A program made the position numbers and the translations under genes. Under the pieces are notes generated by a model. It did not search any database. It had not been told where the DNA came from and worked only from the letters and a program-made list of their open reading frames with translations. This document shows positions 9,971-18,493 of a stretch of DNA of 64,000 nucleotides, one piece after another (within the stretch, counting starts at the first letter, position 1; every line of letters begins with the position of its first letter). Origin of the DNA: JAVKFY01 sp040223615 (lineage in GTDB: Bacteria > Pseudomonadota > Alphaproteobacteria > GCA-2731375); the NCBI GenBank assembly GCA_040223615.1, contig JAVKFY010000061.1, positions 150,180-214,179 of the forward strand. The letters are read 5' to 3'.

Positions 9971-10624
9971 ATGATCCATTTCGCCGTCGCCGTCGTCTGT
10001 TTCCTGCTGCTGCACAGCCTGCCTGCGCGGCCGGCCTGGCGCGCGCGGCTGGTCTCGGCGGTCGGCGAGCGTACCTATCTGGTCGCCTATTCCGTGCTGT
10101 CGGTGGTGCTGCTGGTCTGGGTGATCCGGGCGGCGCTGGCGGCGCCCTATGTGGCGCTGTGGCCGCCGGCGGCATGGCAGGCCTGGGTGGCGATGATGGG
10201 GACCGCGCCGGCCTTTGCCGTGCTCGGCGCCGCCGCCCTGCAACCGAACCCGCTGTCGGCCGCCTTCGTCACCGGCGACTTCGATCCCGACAGGCCCGGC
10301 ATCGTCGGCCTGCTGAGACACCCGGTGCTGTTCGGCGCCGGCCTGTGGGCGCTCGCGCACCTGCCGGCCAACGGCGACGTCGTCTCGGTGGTGCTGTTCG
10401 GAGGTCTGGCGCTGTTCGCGGCCGGTGGCACCTTTCTCCTCGACCGGCGTCACCGCCGCCGCCTGGGCGAGAACGCCTGGCACGATCTCGACCAGGCCCG
10501 CCGCGGTGTCCGACCCGACGCCAGGATGATCGTCGGCGCCATGGCCGGACTCGCGGCGTGGTTCGCCATGGTCCTGGGCCTGCACGAGTGGCTGTTCGGC
10601 GTTGGCCCGCTCACCTACCTGTAG
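9971..10624 (+). CDS. nnrU: NnrU family integral membrane protein
   Basis: This 217-residue protein has five to six membrane helices and the NnrU hallmarks: an early FLLLHSLPARP segment, a middle region ending in GLLRHPVLFGAGLWALAHL near 115-135, and a DRRHRRRLG loop near 160. NnrU was named from denitrification gene clusters but is widespread outside them, and it resembles the methyltransferase/isomerase membrane fold of MddA and NnrS-associated proteins. No nitrite or nitric oxide reductase genes are nearby, so a denitrification role cannot be assumed. It converges with the encapsulin operon, 17 bases apart. Confidence 0.85.
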   Translation: MIHFAVAVVCFLLLHSLPARPAWRARLVSAVGERTYLVAYSVLSVVLLVWVIRAALAAPYVALWPPAAWQAWVAMMGTAPAFAVLGAAALQPNPLSAAFVTGDFDPDRPGIVGLLRHPVLFGAGLWALAHLPANGDVVSVVLFGGLALFAAGGTFLLDRRHRRRLGENAWHDLDQARRGVRPDARMIVGAMAGLAAWFAMVLGLHEWLFGVGPLTYL

Positions 10625-10641
10625 GCGGCTACCCTAAACGC

Positions 10642-11448
10642 TCACTTGTAGACGAAAGGGACCGCCGCCTCCGGCGCCAGGTCGCGGAAGGTGAAGCTCT
10701 CGACCAGGTAGAGCTCGACCGAGTCGCGGTCATGGCCGAAGTAGCCGATCGAGATGTCGCGTCCGACGGTGAGCTTGAAGTCGCCGCCGCGCTGCGACAC
10801 CAGCACCGCCCCGTCGACCGCCGGCGCCCAGATCAGCGGCCCGTCGAGAAGCTGCCGCACATGATCGATCACCGGGAACCCCGACCTGGTGGTGGTTCGG
10901 TGCAGGCCCTCCCAGCAGCGCGGGCCGAGCGCCAGCGCGAACGGCCCTTCCACGCCCTCGGCCTTCATCTGCGCCAGACCGGCGACGACGGTGTCGGGAT
11001 ACTTGGTGTAGTCGGCCGACAGTGTCAGCTTGGACTTCGCCGAGGCGTCCGCGATGCCTTCGATGCCGGCCTCCTTGTAGCCGTTGAACACGGCGCCGTC
11101 CTCGATCCCGGCCAGGGTCGCGGCGGCATCGCGCGCGGCGTCGAGATCGACGTCGTCGGCGCCGCGGTCGATCGCCTCGATCTCTTCGCGGCTCAGCGTG
11201 AACGGCACCCGCACCTCGATGAGCTGCAGGGTCTGCCGCAGCCGCACCTCGGTGCCCTTGGCATGGCCGCGAATCGGTTTCGCGCGGCCGAGGTCGACGG
11301 CGCTCGCCGACCAGCCCAGCGGGCCGTCGAAGTCGACCAGCTTGCGCGCCGCCAGGCGCAGGTTCAGCACCTCGCGCGCTTCCTCTTCGATTTCTTGCCA
11401 GGCGCCAGCAGACACCGGCGCGAGTTCTCGTCTCAGGTCGCTCATCAT
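10642..11448 (-). CDS. Encapsulin nanocompartment shell protein
   Basis: This 268-residue (or 267) member of the Linocin-M18/encapsulin family has the HK97 capsid-like fold. Recognisable parts are the N-terminal LRRELAPVSAGAWQEIEEEA helix, the GPLGWSASAV E-loop region near 43, the GPFALALGPRCWEGLHR segment in the middle and the C-terminal SFTFRDLAPEAAVPF. Shells self-assemble in the cytoplasm and hold cargo recruited by a C-terminal peptide. It lies 7 bases downstream of an encapsulated-ferritin gene that bears such a peptide. Tandem ATGs are present; the second (11445) is 7 bases from AGGAG and may be the real start. Confidence 0.95.
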   Translation of the reverse strand: MMSDLRRELAPVSAGAWQEIEEEAREVLNLRLAARKLVDFDGPLGWSASAVDLGRAKPIRGHAKGTEVRLRQTLQLIEVRVPFTLSREEIEAIDRGADDVDLDAARDAAATLAGIEDGAVFNGYKEAGIEGIADASAKSKLTLSADYTKYPDTVVAGLAQMKAEGVEGPFALALGPRCWEGLHRTTTRSGFPVIDHVRQLLDGPLIWAPAVDGAVLVSQRGGDFKLTVGRDISIGYFGHDRDSVELYLVESFTFRDLAPEAAVPFVYK

Positions 11449-11455
11449 GTGTCTC

Positions 11456-11824
11456 CTAGCGCTTCAGGCTGCCGATGCCGAGCGAGCCATCGCCGGCCGC
11501 CTTCCCACCTTCGTCCTCGCCACCGGTGGCGGCCTCCTCCGCGTCCACGATCGCACCGGGCGCGTTCAGGTAGGTGGACAGCTCCTCGTCGAACTTCGGC
11601 ACCCGCCGACGCAGCCATTCCAGCACCATCGCGGCGTGCTCGATTTCCTCGTCACGGTTGTGCGCCAGGATCGCTTTCAGCTCGTCGTCGTCGGTGGCAT
11701 CGACACGCTGCTGGTACCAGTCGACGGCCTCCAGCTCTTCCATTAGCGACACGATCGCGCGATGGCGGTCCTGGGTTTCGACGCTCAGCTTGTCGCGTTC
11801 CTCGTGCAGTCCTTCGCTCGCCAT
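11456..11824 (-). CDS. Encapsulated ferritin-like protein (EncFtn), cargo of the encapsulin
   Basis: The 122-residue protein begins with a two-helix EncFtn domain. Glu32, the DWY motif at 35-37 and the DEEIEH segment at 58-63 supply the ferroxidase ligands expected of this half-ferritin, which dimerises to form the iron site. After residue 95 comes a Gly/Glu-rich linker, and the end is DGSLGIGSLKR, the classic LGIGSL-type peptide that docks cargo in the shell. The closest characterised system is that of Rhodospirillum rubrum. Together with the shell it would oxidise and store iron and protect against iron and oxidative stress. Confidence 0.95.
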   Translation of the reverse strand: MASEGLHEERDKLSVETQDRHRAIVSLMEELEAVDWYQQRVDATDDDELKAILAHNRDEEIEHAAMVLEWLRRRVPKFDEELSTYLNAPGAIVDAEEAATGGEDEGGKAAGDGSLGIGSLKR

Positions 11825-11888
11825 ATCGCTCCTCTCCCTGCCCGCGCTCGATTAGTCGAACCGCCGGCCTCGCCATAGGATTAGAGTA

Positions 11889-11916
11889 GATATAAACACC
11901 GCTGTAACATGCTCAA
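11889..11916 (-). promoter_or_regulatory. Candidate promoter of the encapsulin operon
   Basis: Read on the minus strand, TTGAGC (11916-11911) and TATATC (11894-11889) are separated by 16 bases, about 65 bases before the EncFtn ATG. The surrounding bases are clearly AT-richer than the region in general. No convincing Fur, Irr or RirA box could be recognised by eye. Confidence 0.4.
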
Positions 11917-11952
11917 GTCCGTGACCTGAGATTCATCTAGCTGGCGGTGAAG

Positions 11953-13104
11953 CTACTGCTTCCAGGCGATCGTCGGCGGCAGCAGGTCAGCATTGACCCG
12001 CTCGCAGTTCGCCTGAACCTCGGCGAACAACCGGTCCAACGCCTGATCGGTCAAAAGGTTCGGTTGCAAGCCGAGATCGAGCAGCGCGGTGTGCTTCGGG
12101 TTGTAGTAGTGCTGCTCCAGTTCCACGCGCGGGTTCGCCACGTTGGTGATCTGCGCGTCGACCCCGGCGCGTGCCGCCGTGGCCTTCACCCGGGCCGCCA
12201 GGTCAGCCACCGAGAAATGCTCGGTGAACTGGTTGAACACCCGGAAGTCACCGGCCTCGGCCGGATTGTCCGCCGCCAGCAGCACGCACTGCAACGTGTC
12301 GCGGATGTTCAGGAAGCCGCGGGTCTGGCCGCCCTGGCCATAGACGGTCAACGGCTGGCCGGTCGCGGCCTGCACCAGGAACCGGTTCAGCACGGTGCCG
12401 AACACGTGGTCGTAGTGGAACGAGGTGCGCAGGTCGGGCGCCTGCTCGGTCTCGTCGGTGGAGATGCCGTAGACCACCCCCTGGTTCAGGTCGGTCGCGC
12501 GCAAGCCCCAGATCCGGCAGGAGAATTCGATATTGTGCGAGTCGTGCACCTTGGACAGGTGATAGAAGCTGCCCGGCTTTTTCGGATACAGCATCCGGTC
12601 CTTGCGGCCGTTGTGCTCGACCTCCAGCCAGCCTTCCTCGATATCGATATTCGGCGTGCCGTACTCGCCCATGGTGCCGAGCTTCACCAGGTGTGAATCC
12701 GGCGCGGCGTGGCGCATCGCGAACAGCACGTTGAGGTTGCCGATGACGTTGTTGTGCTGGGTATAGGCGGCGGCCTCGCGGCCCTGCATCGAATACGGCG
12801 CCGAGGGCTGCTCGCCATAGTGCACGATCACGTCCGGCGGGAACTCCTCGAATATCTTGTAGACGAAACGGTGATTCAGCAGGTCGCCGACGCGCAGCAC
12901 GATGTCCTTGCCGCTGACCTCGCGCCACACCTTGATTCGCCGGTGTAGGCTCGGCACCGGCACCAGCGGCTCGATCCCGTCCTCCAACTCCCAGCGGCGC
13001 TTGGCGAAGTTGTCCACGACCATCACCTCGTCGCCCCGCGCCGAAAAGCTCATCGCCGTCGGCCAGCCGAGATAGCCGTCGCCGCCAAGAATCATCACCC
13101 GCAT
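11953..13104 (-). CDS. sqdB: UDP-sulfoquinovose synthase-like NAD-dependent epimerase/dehydratase (SQD1/SqdB type)
   Basis: This 383-residue extended short-chain dehydrogenase has a Rossmann motif GGDGYLGWP at the N-terminus and the SQD1-like signature GTMGEYGTPNIDIEEG around the catalytic Thr/Glu. The active-site Tyr and Lys are in FYHLSKVHDS. SqdB makes UDP-sulfoquinovose from UDP-glucose and sulfite. No sqdD or other sulfolipid genes are in view; it is the last gene of an operon with neuC-like and rmlA genes, so a sulfonated or related sugar for a surface glycan is an alternative. The start at 13104 is fixed by the Rossmann motif; the frame extends upstream only inside the neighbour. Confidence 0.8.
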   Translation of the reverse strand: MRVMILGGDGYLGWPTAMSFSARGDEVMVVDNFAKRRWELEDGIEPLVPVPSLHRRIKVWREVSGKDIVLRVGDLLNHRFVYKIFEEFPPDVIVHYGEQPSAPYSMQGREAAAYTQHNNVIGNLNVLFAMRHAAPDSHLVKLGTMGEYGTPNIDIEEGWLEVEHNGRKDRMLYPKKPGSFYHLSKVHDSHNIEFSCRIWGLRATDLNQGVVYGISTDETEQAPDLRTSFHYDHVFGTVLNRFLVQAATGQPLTVYGQGGQTRGFLNIRDTLQCVLLAADNPAEAGDFRVFNQFTEHFSVADLAARVKATAARAGVDAQITNVANPRVELEQHYYNPKHTALLDLGLQPNLLTDQALDRLFAEVQANCERVNADLLPPTIAWKQ

Positions 13105-13141
13105 CAGAATCGTCCCTTCACGCGAAAGAATACCAGCCCGC

Positions 13142-14296
13142 TCAATAAACGATGGTCTTGTCGAGCGCTGGCCAGTGCGCCGCCAGCGCGGCGGCGATCT
13201 TCGGTCCGGCCGCACCGTCGCCGTAGAGCCCGTCGCGCGGATAGCGGCCGTGCGTGATCTGACCCTCGACCGCCGCGACGATCCGATCCAGGTCGTGGCC
13301 GACATCGGCGACGTTGGCGCCGCGCGCCCGGCCCTGCTGGCGCGTACCGATATTCACTGTCGGCGCGCCCAGGAAGGCGCTCTCGCGCAACCCGCTGGAG
13401 CTGTTGCCGACGACGCAGGCCGCGTTCGCCAGCAACCGTGCGTAGTGCTCGATCGGCAGGCTGCCGATGCGTTGCACCGCCGGCGCGCCTGAATCGGCCA
13501 GCAACGCGTCGACCGGCTCCGCAGCCGCACCGGCGCCGGCATCCCGGTTCGGCAGCACCCACACCGAGGGCAGGCCGAGCCGGCGGACCGCGTCGGCGAG
13601 CATCGCGAACTGCGCCGGCGCGTCATCGACTTCGGTGACCACGGGGTGGAACGAGATCACCAGGAACGGCTTGTCGAGATCGACCGACCGACCGGTCGCG
13701 TTGGTAGCCAGAAACGCCGCCGTCGCCGCCAGGTCGCCCAGCTCCATCCCGGCGATCAGGTCCAGGCTCGGCGTGCCGACGGTGACGATGGCGTCGCCCG
13801 GCTCGCCCATGCGTTCAAGCCGCGCCGCGGCTTCGCGGTTGGCCGGGAAATGCAGATGCGCCAGCTTGGTGATGGCGTGGCGGATGCGCTCGTCGATCGA
13901 GCCGGACACCTCGCCGCCCTCCAGGTGCGCGATGCGCACGTTCATGCACAGGGCCGCTTGCGCGATCGCCAGCGCCTCGTAGCGGTCGGCGACCACCATC
14001 AGCCAGTCCGGCCAACGCCGCGCGATGATCTCCTGCATGGCCAGCACGCAGCGCCCGGCGGCCCGCGTCATGCCGGCAAGGTCGGCCGGCCCGTCGAGAT
14101 AGTCGAGCTCGTCGACCGCCCCGAAACCGTCCGCCGCGAGCATCTCGCGATGATCACCATAGCCGGCGTCGAGCAATGGTCCCCCAACCACTGGCAACAA
14201 CTCCAGGTCGTCGCGCGCGGCGATCGCGGCCATAGTGGAACGCATCTTGGCGTAGTTGCCCCGCGTGGTCAGCGGGATCATCACCCGTCGGGTCAT
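13142..14296 (-). CDS. neuC: UDP-N-acetylglucosamine 2-epimerase (hydrolysing), NeuC/LegG family
   Basis: The 384-residue GT-B-fold enzyme shows the family motifs VVADRYEALAIA near 100, EGGEVSGSIDERIRHAITKL near 125-145 and VGNSSSGLRESAFLGAPTVNIG near 290-315. It would convert UDP-GlcNAc or a derivative to ManNAc-type sugar plus UDP, the first committed step to sialic or legionaminic acids. The ATG overlaps the rmlA stop (TGATG), so the two are coupled. No NeuB-type synthase or CMP-transferase is present in this window, so the end product is unknown. Confidence 0.88.
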   Translation of the reverse strand: MTRRVMIPLTTRGNYAKMRSTMAAIAARDDLELLPVVGGPLLDAGYGDHREMLAADGFGAVDELDYLDGPADLAGMTRAAGRCVLAMQEIIARRWPDWLMVVADRYEALAIAQAALCMNVRIAHLEGGEVSGSIDERIRHAITKLAHLHFPANREAAARLERMGEPGDAIVTVGTPSLDLIAGMELGDLAATAAFLATNATGRSVDLDKPFLVISFHPVVTEVDDAPAQFAMLADAVRRLGLPSVWVLPNRDAGAGAAAEPVDALLADSGAPAVQRIGSLPIEHYARLLANAACVVGNSSSGLRESAFLGAPTVNIGTRQQGRARGANVADVGHDLDRIVAAVEGQITHGRYPRDGLYGDGAAGPKIAAALAAHWPALDKTIVY

Positions 14297-15174
14297 CAGC
14301 GCCCCTGCCGCAGCAGGTCGAGCAGATAGGCACCATAGGCGTTCTTGGCCAGCGGCTGGGCCAGCGCGGCCAGCGCGGCGTCGTCGATCCAGCCCATGCG
14401 CCAGGCGATTTCCTCCGGCGCGCCGATGAACAGGTCCTGGCGCGCCTGGATCGTGCGCACGAAGCCGGACGCCTCGTGCATCGCCTCGTGCGTGCCGGTA
14501 TCGAGCCAGACCATGCCGCGCCCGAACACCTCGACCATCAGGTCGCCGCGATCCAGGTAGGCGCGGTTGACGTCGGTGATCTCCAGTTCGCCGCGCGGCG
14601 ACGGCGTCAGTCCGCGGGCGATCTCGACCACGTCGGCATCGTAGAAATAGAGGCCGGTGACCGCGTAGCGCGACTTCGGCTGCGCCGGCTTTTCCTCGAT
14701 CGACACCGCCTTGCCGCCCGCATCGAAGGCGACCACGCCATAGCGCTCCGGGTCGTGCACGCCGTAGGCGAAAACGGTGGCGCCGTTCGCCTGGCCGCCG
14801 GCACGGCGCAGCGTGCGCGACAGGTCACGGCCCCAGAAAATGTTGTCGCCCAGGATCAGGCAACACGGCGACCCGGCGAGGAACGCTTCGGCGATCAGGA
14901 AGGCCTGCGCGATGCCTTCCGGCTTCGGCTGCGTGGCGTAGCTGAGCGACACGCCCCACTGCGCGCCATCGCCCAGCATCTGACGGAACAGCGCCTGCTC
15001 GTGCGGCGTGGTGATCAGCAGAATGTCGCGGATACCGGCCAGCATCAGCGTGGTCAGGGGGTAGTAGACCATCGGCTTGTCGTAGACCGGCAGCAACTGC
15101 TTGCCGACCGCGTGCGTGGCCGGATAGAGCCTGGTGCCGGAGCCGCCGGCGAGAATGATGCCTTTGCGCGCCAT
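14296..15174 (-). CDS. rmlA: Glucose-1-phosphate thymidylyltransferase RmlA
   Basis: This 292-residue nucleotidyltransferase opens with the signature GIILAGGSGTRLYPAT, followed by KQLLPVYDKPMVYYPL, and has the LGDNIFWG and VSIEEKPAQPKS motifs. It forms dTDP-glucose from glucose-1-phosphate and dTTP, the entry to dTDP-rhamnose and other deoxysugars. The other rml genes are not in this window. The ATG at 15174 was chosen over a TTG 12 bases upstream because family members start right before this Lys-Gly-Ile segment. It heads the operon rmlA-neuC-sqdB just downstream of tRNA-Met. Confidence 0.92.
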   Translation of the reverse strand: MARKGIILAGGSGTRLYPATHAVGKQLLPVYDKPMVYYPLTTLMLAGIRDILLITTPHEQALFRQMLGDGAQWGVSLSYATQPKPEGIAQAFLIAEAFLAGSPCCLILGDNIFWGRDLSRTLRRAGGQANGATVFAYGVHDPERYGVVAFDAGGKAVSIEEKPAQPKSRYAVTGLYFYDADVVEIARGLTPSPRGELEITDVNRAYLDRGDLMVEVFGRGMVWLDTGTHEAMHEASGFVRTIQARQDLFIGAPEEIAWRMGWIDDAALAALAQPLAKNAYGAYLLDLLRQGR

Positions 15175-15202
15175 CGCAGCCGCCAACCCATGGCTTTAAA
15201 GG

Positions 15203-15279
15203 TGGTAGCGGGAGAGGGACTTGAACCCCCGACACGCGGATTATGATTCCGCTGCTCTAACCAGCTGAGCTACCCCGCC
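15203..15279 (-). tRNA. tRNA-Met (CAT anticodon, elongator type)
   Basis: The 77-base cloverleaf includes an encoded CCA end. The acceptor stem GGCGGGG pairs with TCCCGCT (two G-U pairs), the D arm is GCTCAGCTGGTTAGAGC, the anticodon stem GCGGA/TCCGC encloses loop ATCATAA with anticodon CAT, and the T arm contains GGTTCAAGTCC. A paired first position and the absence of three G-C pairs at the base of the anticodon stem argue against the initiator. A tRNA-Ile2 that carries lysidine also has CAT, but the body matches alphaproteobacterial elongator tRNA-Met. Confidence 0.95.
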
Positions 15280-15289
15280 ACGGCAGCCG

Positions 15290-15319
15290 GATATAGGGGG
15301 CGCCCCGTGCACCTGTCAA
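15290..15319 (-). promoter_or_regulatory. Promoter of tRNA-Met
   Basis: On the minus strand a perfect -35 box TTGACA (15319-15314) is followed after 18 bases by TATATC (15295-15290). Transcription would start about 4 bases before the mature 5' end of the tRNA, as is usual for tRNA genes. A G+C-rich discriminator lies between. Confidence 0.65.
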
Positions 15320-15340
15320 GCCGCCGGCACGGTCCGGCAA

Positions 15341-16447
15341 TCAGGCAGCGGTTCGGGTGATCCAGCCGCCGCCGAGCACCCGGCTGCCGGCATAGGCGAC
15401 GCAGGCCTGGCCCGGCGCCACGCCCTCCTCGGGTAGCCCCAGCACCACCTCGGCGCCACCGTCGGAATCGGCGGTGATCCGTGCCGGCATCGGTGGCCGG
15501 GTGGAGCGGATGCGCACCGTCGCCTCGACCGGCTCGCCGGGCGTCAGATCGACGAGCCAGCTCACCGGCGCCACCTGGATCCGGTCACGCAGCAGCGCCT
15601 CGCGCGGACCGACCACGACGCGGCGCAATTCCGGCTCCAGACGGATCACGTAGAGCGGCTCCGAGCCGCCTAGGCCGAGCCCGCGCCGCTGGCCGATGGT
15701 GAAGTCGATAATGCCCTGGTGCCGGCCCAGCACCCGCCCCTCCAGGTCGACGACGTCGCCCGGCTCACCGGCCTGCGGCCGTAGCCGGCGGATCACGTCG
15801 GCGTAGCGCCCTTGCGGCACGAAGCAGATGTCCTGGCTGTCCGGCTTGTCGGCGATGGCGAGCCCGAACCGCGCCGCCAGCTCGCGTGTCGCCGCCTTGT
15901 CCGCCAGGTCGCCAAGCGGGAAACGCAGGTAGTCGAGCTGCTCGGGCGTGGTGGCAAACAGGAAATAGCTCTGGTCGCGCCGCGCGTCGGCCGCGGCATG
16001 CAGCTCCGGCCCGTCCGTCCCGATCACTCGGCGCACGTAGTGGCCGGTGATCAGCGCCTTGGCGTCGAGCTCGCGCGCCGTCGCCAGCAGGTCGGTGAAC
16101 TTCACCGTCTGGTTGCAGCGGATGCACGGGATCGGCGTCTCGCCGGCGAGGTAACCGTCGGCGAAGTCGTCGATCACCTGCTGGCGGAAGCGATCCTCGT
16201 AGTTCAGCACGTAGTGCGGGATGTCGAGGTGCGCGGCCGCGTCGCGCGCGTCGCGGATGTCGGCCCCGGCACAACAGGCGCCCTTGCGCGCCGTCGCCTC
16301 GCCATGGTCGTAGAGCTGCAGGGTGACGCCGACGACGTCGAGCCCGGCGTCGCGCGCCAGCGCCGCCGCGACGGCGCTGTCGACGCCGCCGGACATCGCC
16401 GCGACCACCCGGTCGCCCGGCCGTAGCCCTGCGAAACGCGCATCCAT
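15341..16447 (-). CDS. mnmA: tRNA-specific 2-thiouridylase MnmA
   Basis: This 368-residue enzyme performs the 2-thiolation of wobble uridine in tRNAs for Lys, Glu and Gln. The PP-loop SGGVDS is at 19-24. The catalytic cysteines are Cys111 in CIRCNQTVKF and Cys208 in SQDICFVPQG, matching the disulfide-relay pair of the family. The GHY motif near 135 and the C-terminal beta-barrel are present, so it is full length. It lies 50 bases downstream of an epimerase gene that follows flgL, all on one strand. The start is set at the ATG 12 codons inside the open frame, next to conserved sequence. Confidence 0.95.
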   Translation of the reverse strand: MDARFAGLRPGDRVVAAMSGGVDSAVAAALARDAGLDVVGVTLQLYDHGEATARKGACCAGADIRDARDAAAHLDIPHYVLNYEDRFRQQVIDDFADGYLAGETPIPCIRCNQTVKFTDLLATARELDAKALITGHYVRRVIGTDGPELHAAADARRDQSYFLFATTPEQLDYLRFPLGDLADKAATRELAARFGLAIADKPDSQDICFVPQGRYADVIRRLRPQAGEPGDVVDLEGRVLGRHQGIIDFTIGQRRGLGLGGSEPLYVIRLEPELRRVVVGPREALLRDRIQVAPVSWLVDLTPGEPVEATVRIRSTRPPMPARITADSDGGAEVVLGLPEEGVAPGQACVAYAGSRVLGGGWITRTAA

Positions 16448-16497
16448 GCCGGGCGTATAGACCCGCCCGGCCGGTGAACGCAATCAGCTAAGACCCA

Positions 16498-17508
16498 CTA
16501 GCTCAGGTACGTGAACCAGTCCTTGGTGGCTTCGTTGATTTTGTCGACGGTCCACACCGGCGCCTGGCGCCAGTAGTCGATATTGTCGAGCATGATCGCC
16601 ACGCCCTCGTCGATCGGCGTGCGCGCCTGCCAGCCCAGCACCTGCTTGATACGCGAAACGTCGGCCAGGGTGCAGTCCGGCTCGCCCGGCCGCTTGGCGA
16701 TATTCACCACCTTGCGGGCACCCAGCAACTCCACCAGCCTGTTCACCGACACGTCCCGGCCTGTGCCGACATTCATCACCTCGCCGGTGCCAGCATGGGC
16801 TCCGGCCAGCGCCACGGCTTCCGCCACGTCGCCGACATAGGTGAAATCGCGGGTCTGTTCGCCGTCACCGACCACGGTCAGCGGCTCGCCGGCCAGTATC
16901 TGCGCCAGGAACACGCCGAACACCGCGCCATAGGCGCCCGAGGTGCGGCTGCGCGGCCCGTAGACGTTGAAGAACCGCAACGAGGTGGCCGGCAGGCCGT
17001 AGACCTGGCCCCAGTGCAGCACCTGCTGCTCGCCCAGATACTTGGTCAGGGCGTAGGGATACTGCGGGCGGGCCGGCGCGGCCTCCGCCGTCGGATAGCC
17101 ATCGGGGATGCCGTAGCACGACGACGAGGCGGCGTAAACGAAGCTCTTCACCTTGGCCGCGCGGGCCGCCTCCAGCACGTTGAAGGTGCCGGTGACATTG
17201 GTGTCGAAATAGGCGTCGGGCTGCTGGATCGACGGCACGATGTCGGCCAGCGCGGCCAGGTGGAAGACCCGCTCCACGCCCGCCGTGGCGGCCTTCGTGG
17301 CGGCGCGGTCGCGGATGTCGAGCTGACGCAGGTCGACCAGGTCCGGGCCCAGGTGCGCCAGGTTGTGCGGTCCGCCGGAGACGAAGCTGTCGAGCACGCG
17401 CACGCGGCGTCCCTCGCCCACCAGCCGGTCCACCAGGTGGCTGCCGATGAACCCGGCGCCGCCGGTAACCAGATCGATGCCGTCCTCGGCCAGCGCAAGC
17501 TTCTGCAT
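16498..17508 (-). CDS. NAD-dependent sugar-nucleotide epimerase/dehydratase (UDP-hexose 4-epimerase-like)
   Basis: This 336-residue extended SDR protein has the cofactor motif TGGAGFIGSHL near 15-25, the catalytic Ser region YAASSSCYG near 125, and the YxxxK motif in YPYALTKYLGE near 150. These place it in the GalE/WbpP-like group acting on UDP-glucose, UDP-GlcNAc or similar. The exact reaction (4-epimerisation or 4,6-dehydration) cannot be fixed by eye. It is 20 bases downstream of flgL on the same strand. Flagellar clusters often carry sugar-nucleotide genes for flagellin glycosylation, so that is a possible role. Confidence 0.82.
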   Translation of the reverse strand: MQKLALAEDGIDLVTGGAGFIGSHLVDRLVGEGRRVRVLDSFVSGGPHNLAHLGPDLVDLRQLDIRDRAATKAATAGVERVFHLAALADIVPSIQQPDAYFDTNVTGTFNVLEAARAAKVKSFVYAASSSCYGIPDGYPTAEAAPARPQYPYALTKYLGEQQVLHWGQVYGLPATSLRFFNVYGPRSRTSGAYGAVFGVFLAQILAGEPLTVVGDGEQTRDFTYVGDVAEAVALAGAHAGTGEVMNVGTGRDVSVNRLVELLGARKVVNIAKRPGEPDCTLADVSRIKQVLGWQARTPIDEGVAIMLDNIDYWRQAPVWTVDKINEATKDWFTYLS

Positions 17509-17528
17509 GCGGTTCCTCGCGTCGTTGA

Positions 17529-18479
17529 CTAGATGAAGTTGAGCAGGGTGTTGTCGGCGATCCGGGCGACCACGCTCTGCGCCGCGGTCAGCGCGGTCTG
17601 GTCGGCCTGGAGCTGTGAGATCGCCTCGGCGATGTCGGCGTCCTCGATGTCGGCGATGAAGCGCTTCACGAACACCAGGTCGTCGGACTGCCGGGTGATG
17701 ATCTTGTCGACCCGGGCCAGCCGCACGCCGTTCTCGGCCTCGCTGTTGCGCGTCGTCGCCAGCGCCTGCTGCGCCCGATTGAACTCGCCGATCAGGAAAT
17801 CGCGCTGGTTGGTGGTCAGCGGATCGGTGAAGGCGCCGGCCGGCGCGCCGGCGGCCCCCGTCGGCAGCGTGCCGGAATTGTACTGTCCGATCCGGTGCAT
17901 CAGCTCGAGCAGCGGTCCGGCGATCTCGTCGGCCAGCATGCCGTAGGTCATCTGCTGGTTCTCGTCGATATTCGCCGTGGTCTTCAGCGTGTCGTTCTGG
18001 AACGCGTCATAGGGGTCGGCGAGCGCCAGCAGGTCGGCGGCGCTGTCGATGCTGACCGCCGGCGTGTCGGTGCGGCTGCCGGCGAAGATGTAGCGCCCGT
18101 TGTACGTCGTCTTCAGCAGGCTGGCGAGGCGCGAGACGTTGCTTTCCAGCTTCTCCACGAAGCCGACCGGCGAGTTCAGGTTCACCGCCTGGATCATGTC
18201 CTGGCGCAGGTCTTCCGCCACCGTGGCGATCTCGCCCAGCGTGGTGTTGTAGAGCTCCAGCTTTTGCTCGACCTGGCGGTTGCCGGTCATCCAGGCGTCG
18301 AGCCGCTCGCCGGTATTGCGCGCGCCGAGCAGGGCGGAGACGTCGCGGCCGAGTTCGGCATAGCTCTGCGCCTGCTTGCCGGTGGCGACACGCACCTGCG
18401 ACTTCGCCAACAGCTCGTTGTTGCGCAGCATCGCCTGGATCAGGAGTTGGCTCTGGCCGTAGGAGGAGATGCGGGTCAT
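17529..18479 (-). CDS. flgL: Flagellar hook-filament junction protein FlgL
   Basis: This 316-residue protein of the flagellin superfamily has an N-terminal helix of FlgL type (MTRISSYGQSQLLIQAMLRN), a central YNGRYIFAGSRTDTPA segment typical of FlgL, and a C-terminal coiled-coil ending in ARIADNTLLNFI. It forms the second junction ring between hook and filament and is exported by the flagellar type III apparatus, so no signal peptide is expected or seen. It follows flgK by 14 bases in the same operon. Confidence 0.93.
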   Translation of the reverse strand: MTRISSYGQSQLLIQAMLRNNELLAKSQVRVATGKQAQSYAELGRDVSALLGARNTGERLDAWMTGNRQVEQKLELYNTTLGEIATVAEDLRQDMIQAVNLNSPVGFVEKLESNVSRLASLLKTTYNGRYIFAGSRTDTPAVSIDSAADLLALADPYDAFQNDTLKTTANIDENQQMTYGMLADEIAGPLLELMHRIGQYNSGTLPTGAAGAPAGAFTDPLTTNQRDFLIGEFNRAQQALATTRNSEAENGVRLARVDKIITRQSDDLVFVKRFIADIEDADIAEAISQLQADQTALTAAQSVVARIADNTLLNFI

Positions 18480-18493
18480 GGGTTCGGCTCCGC

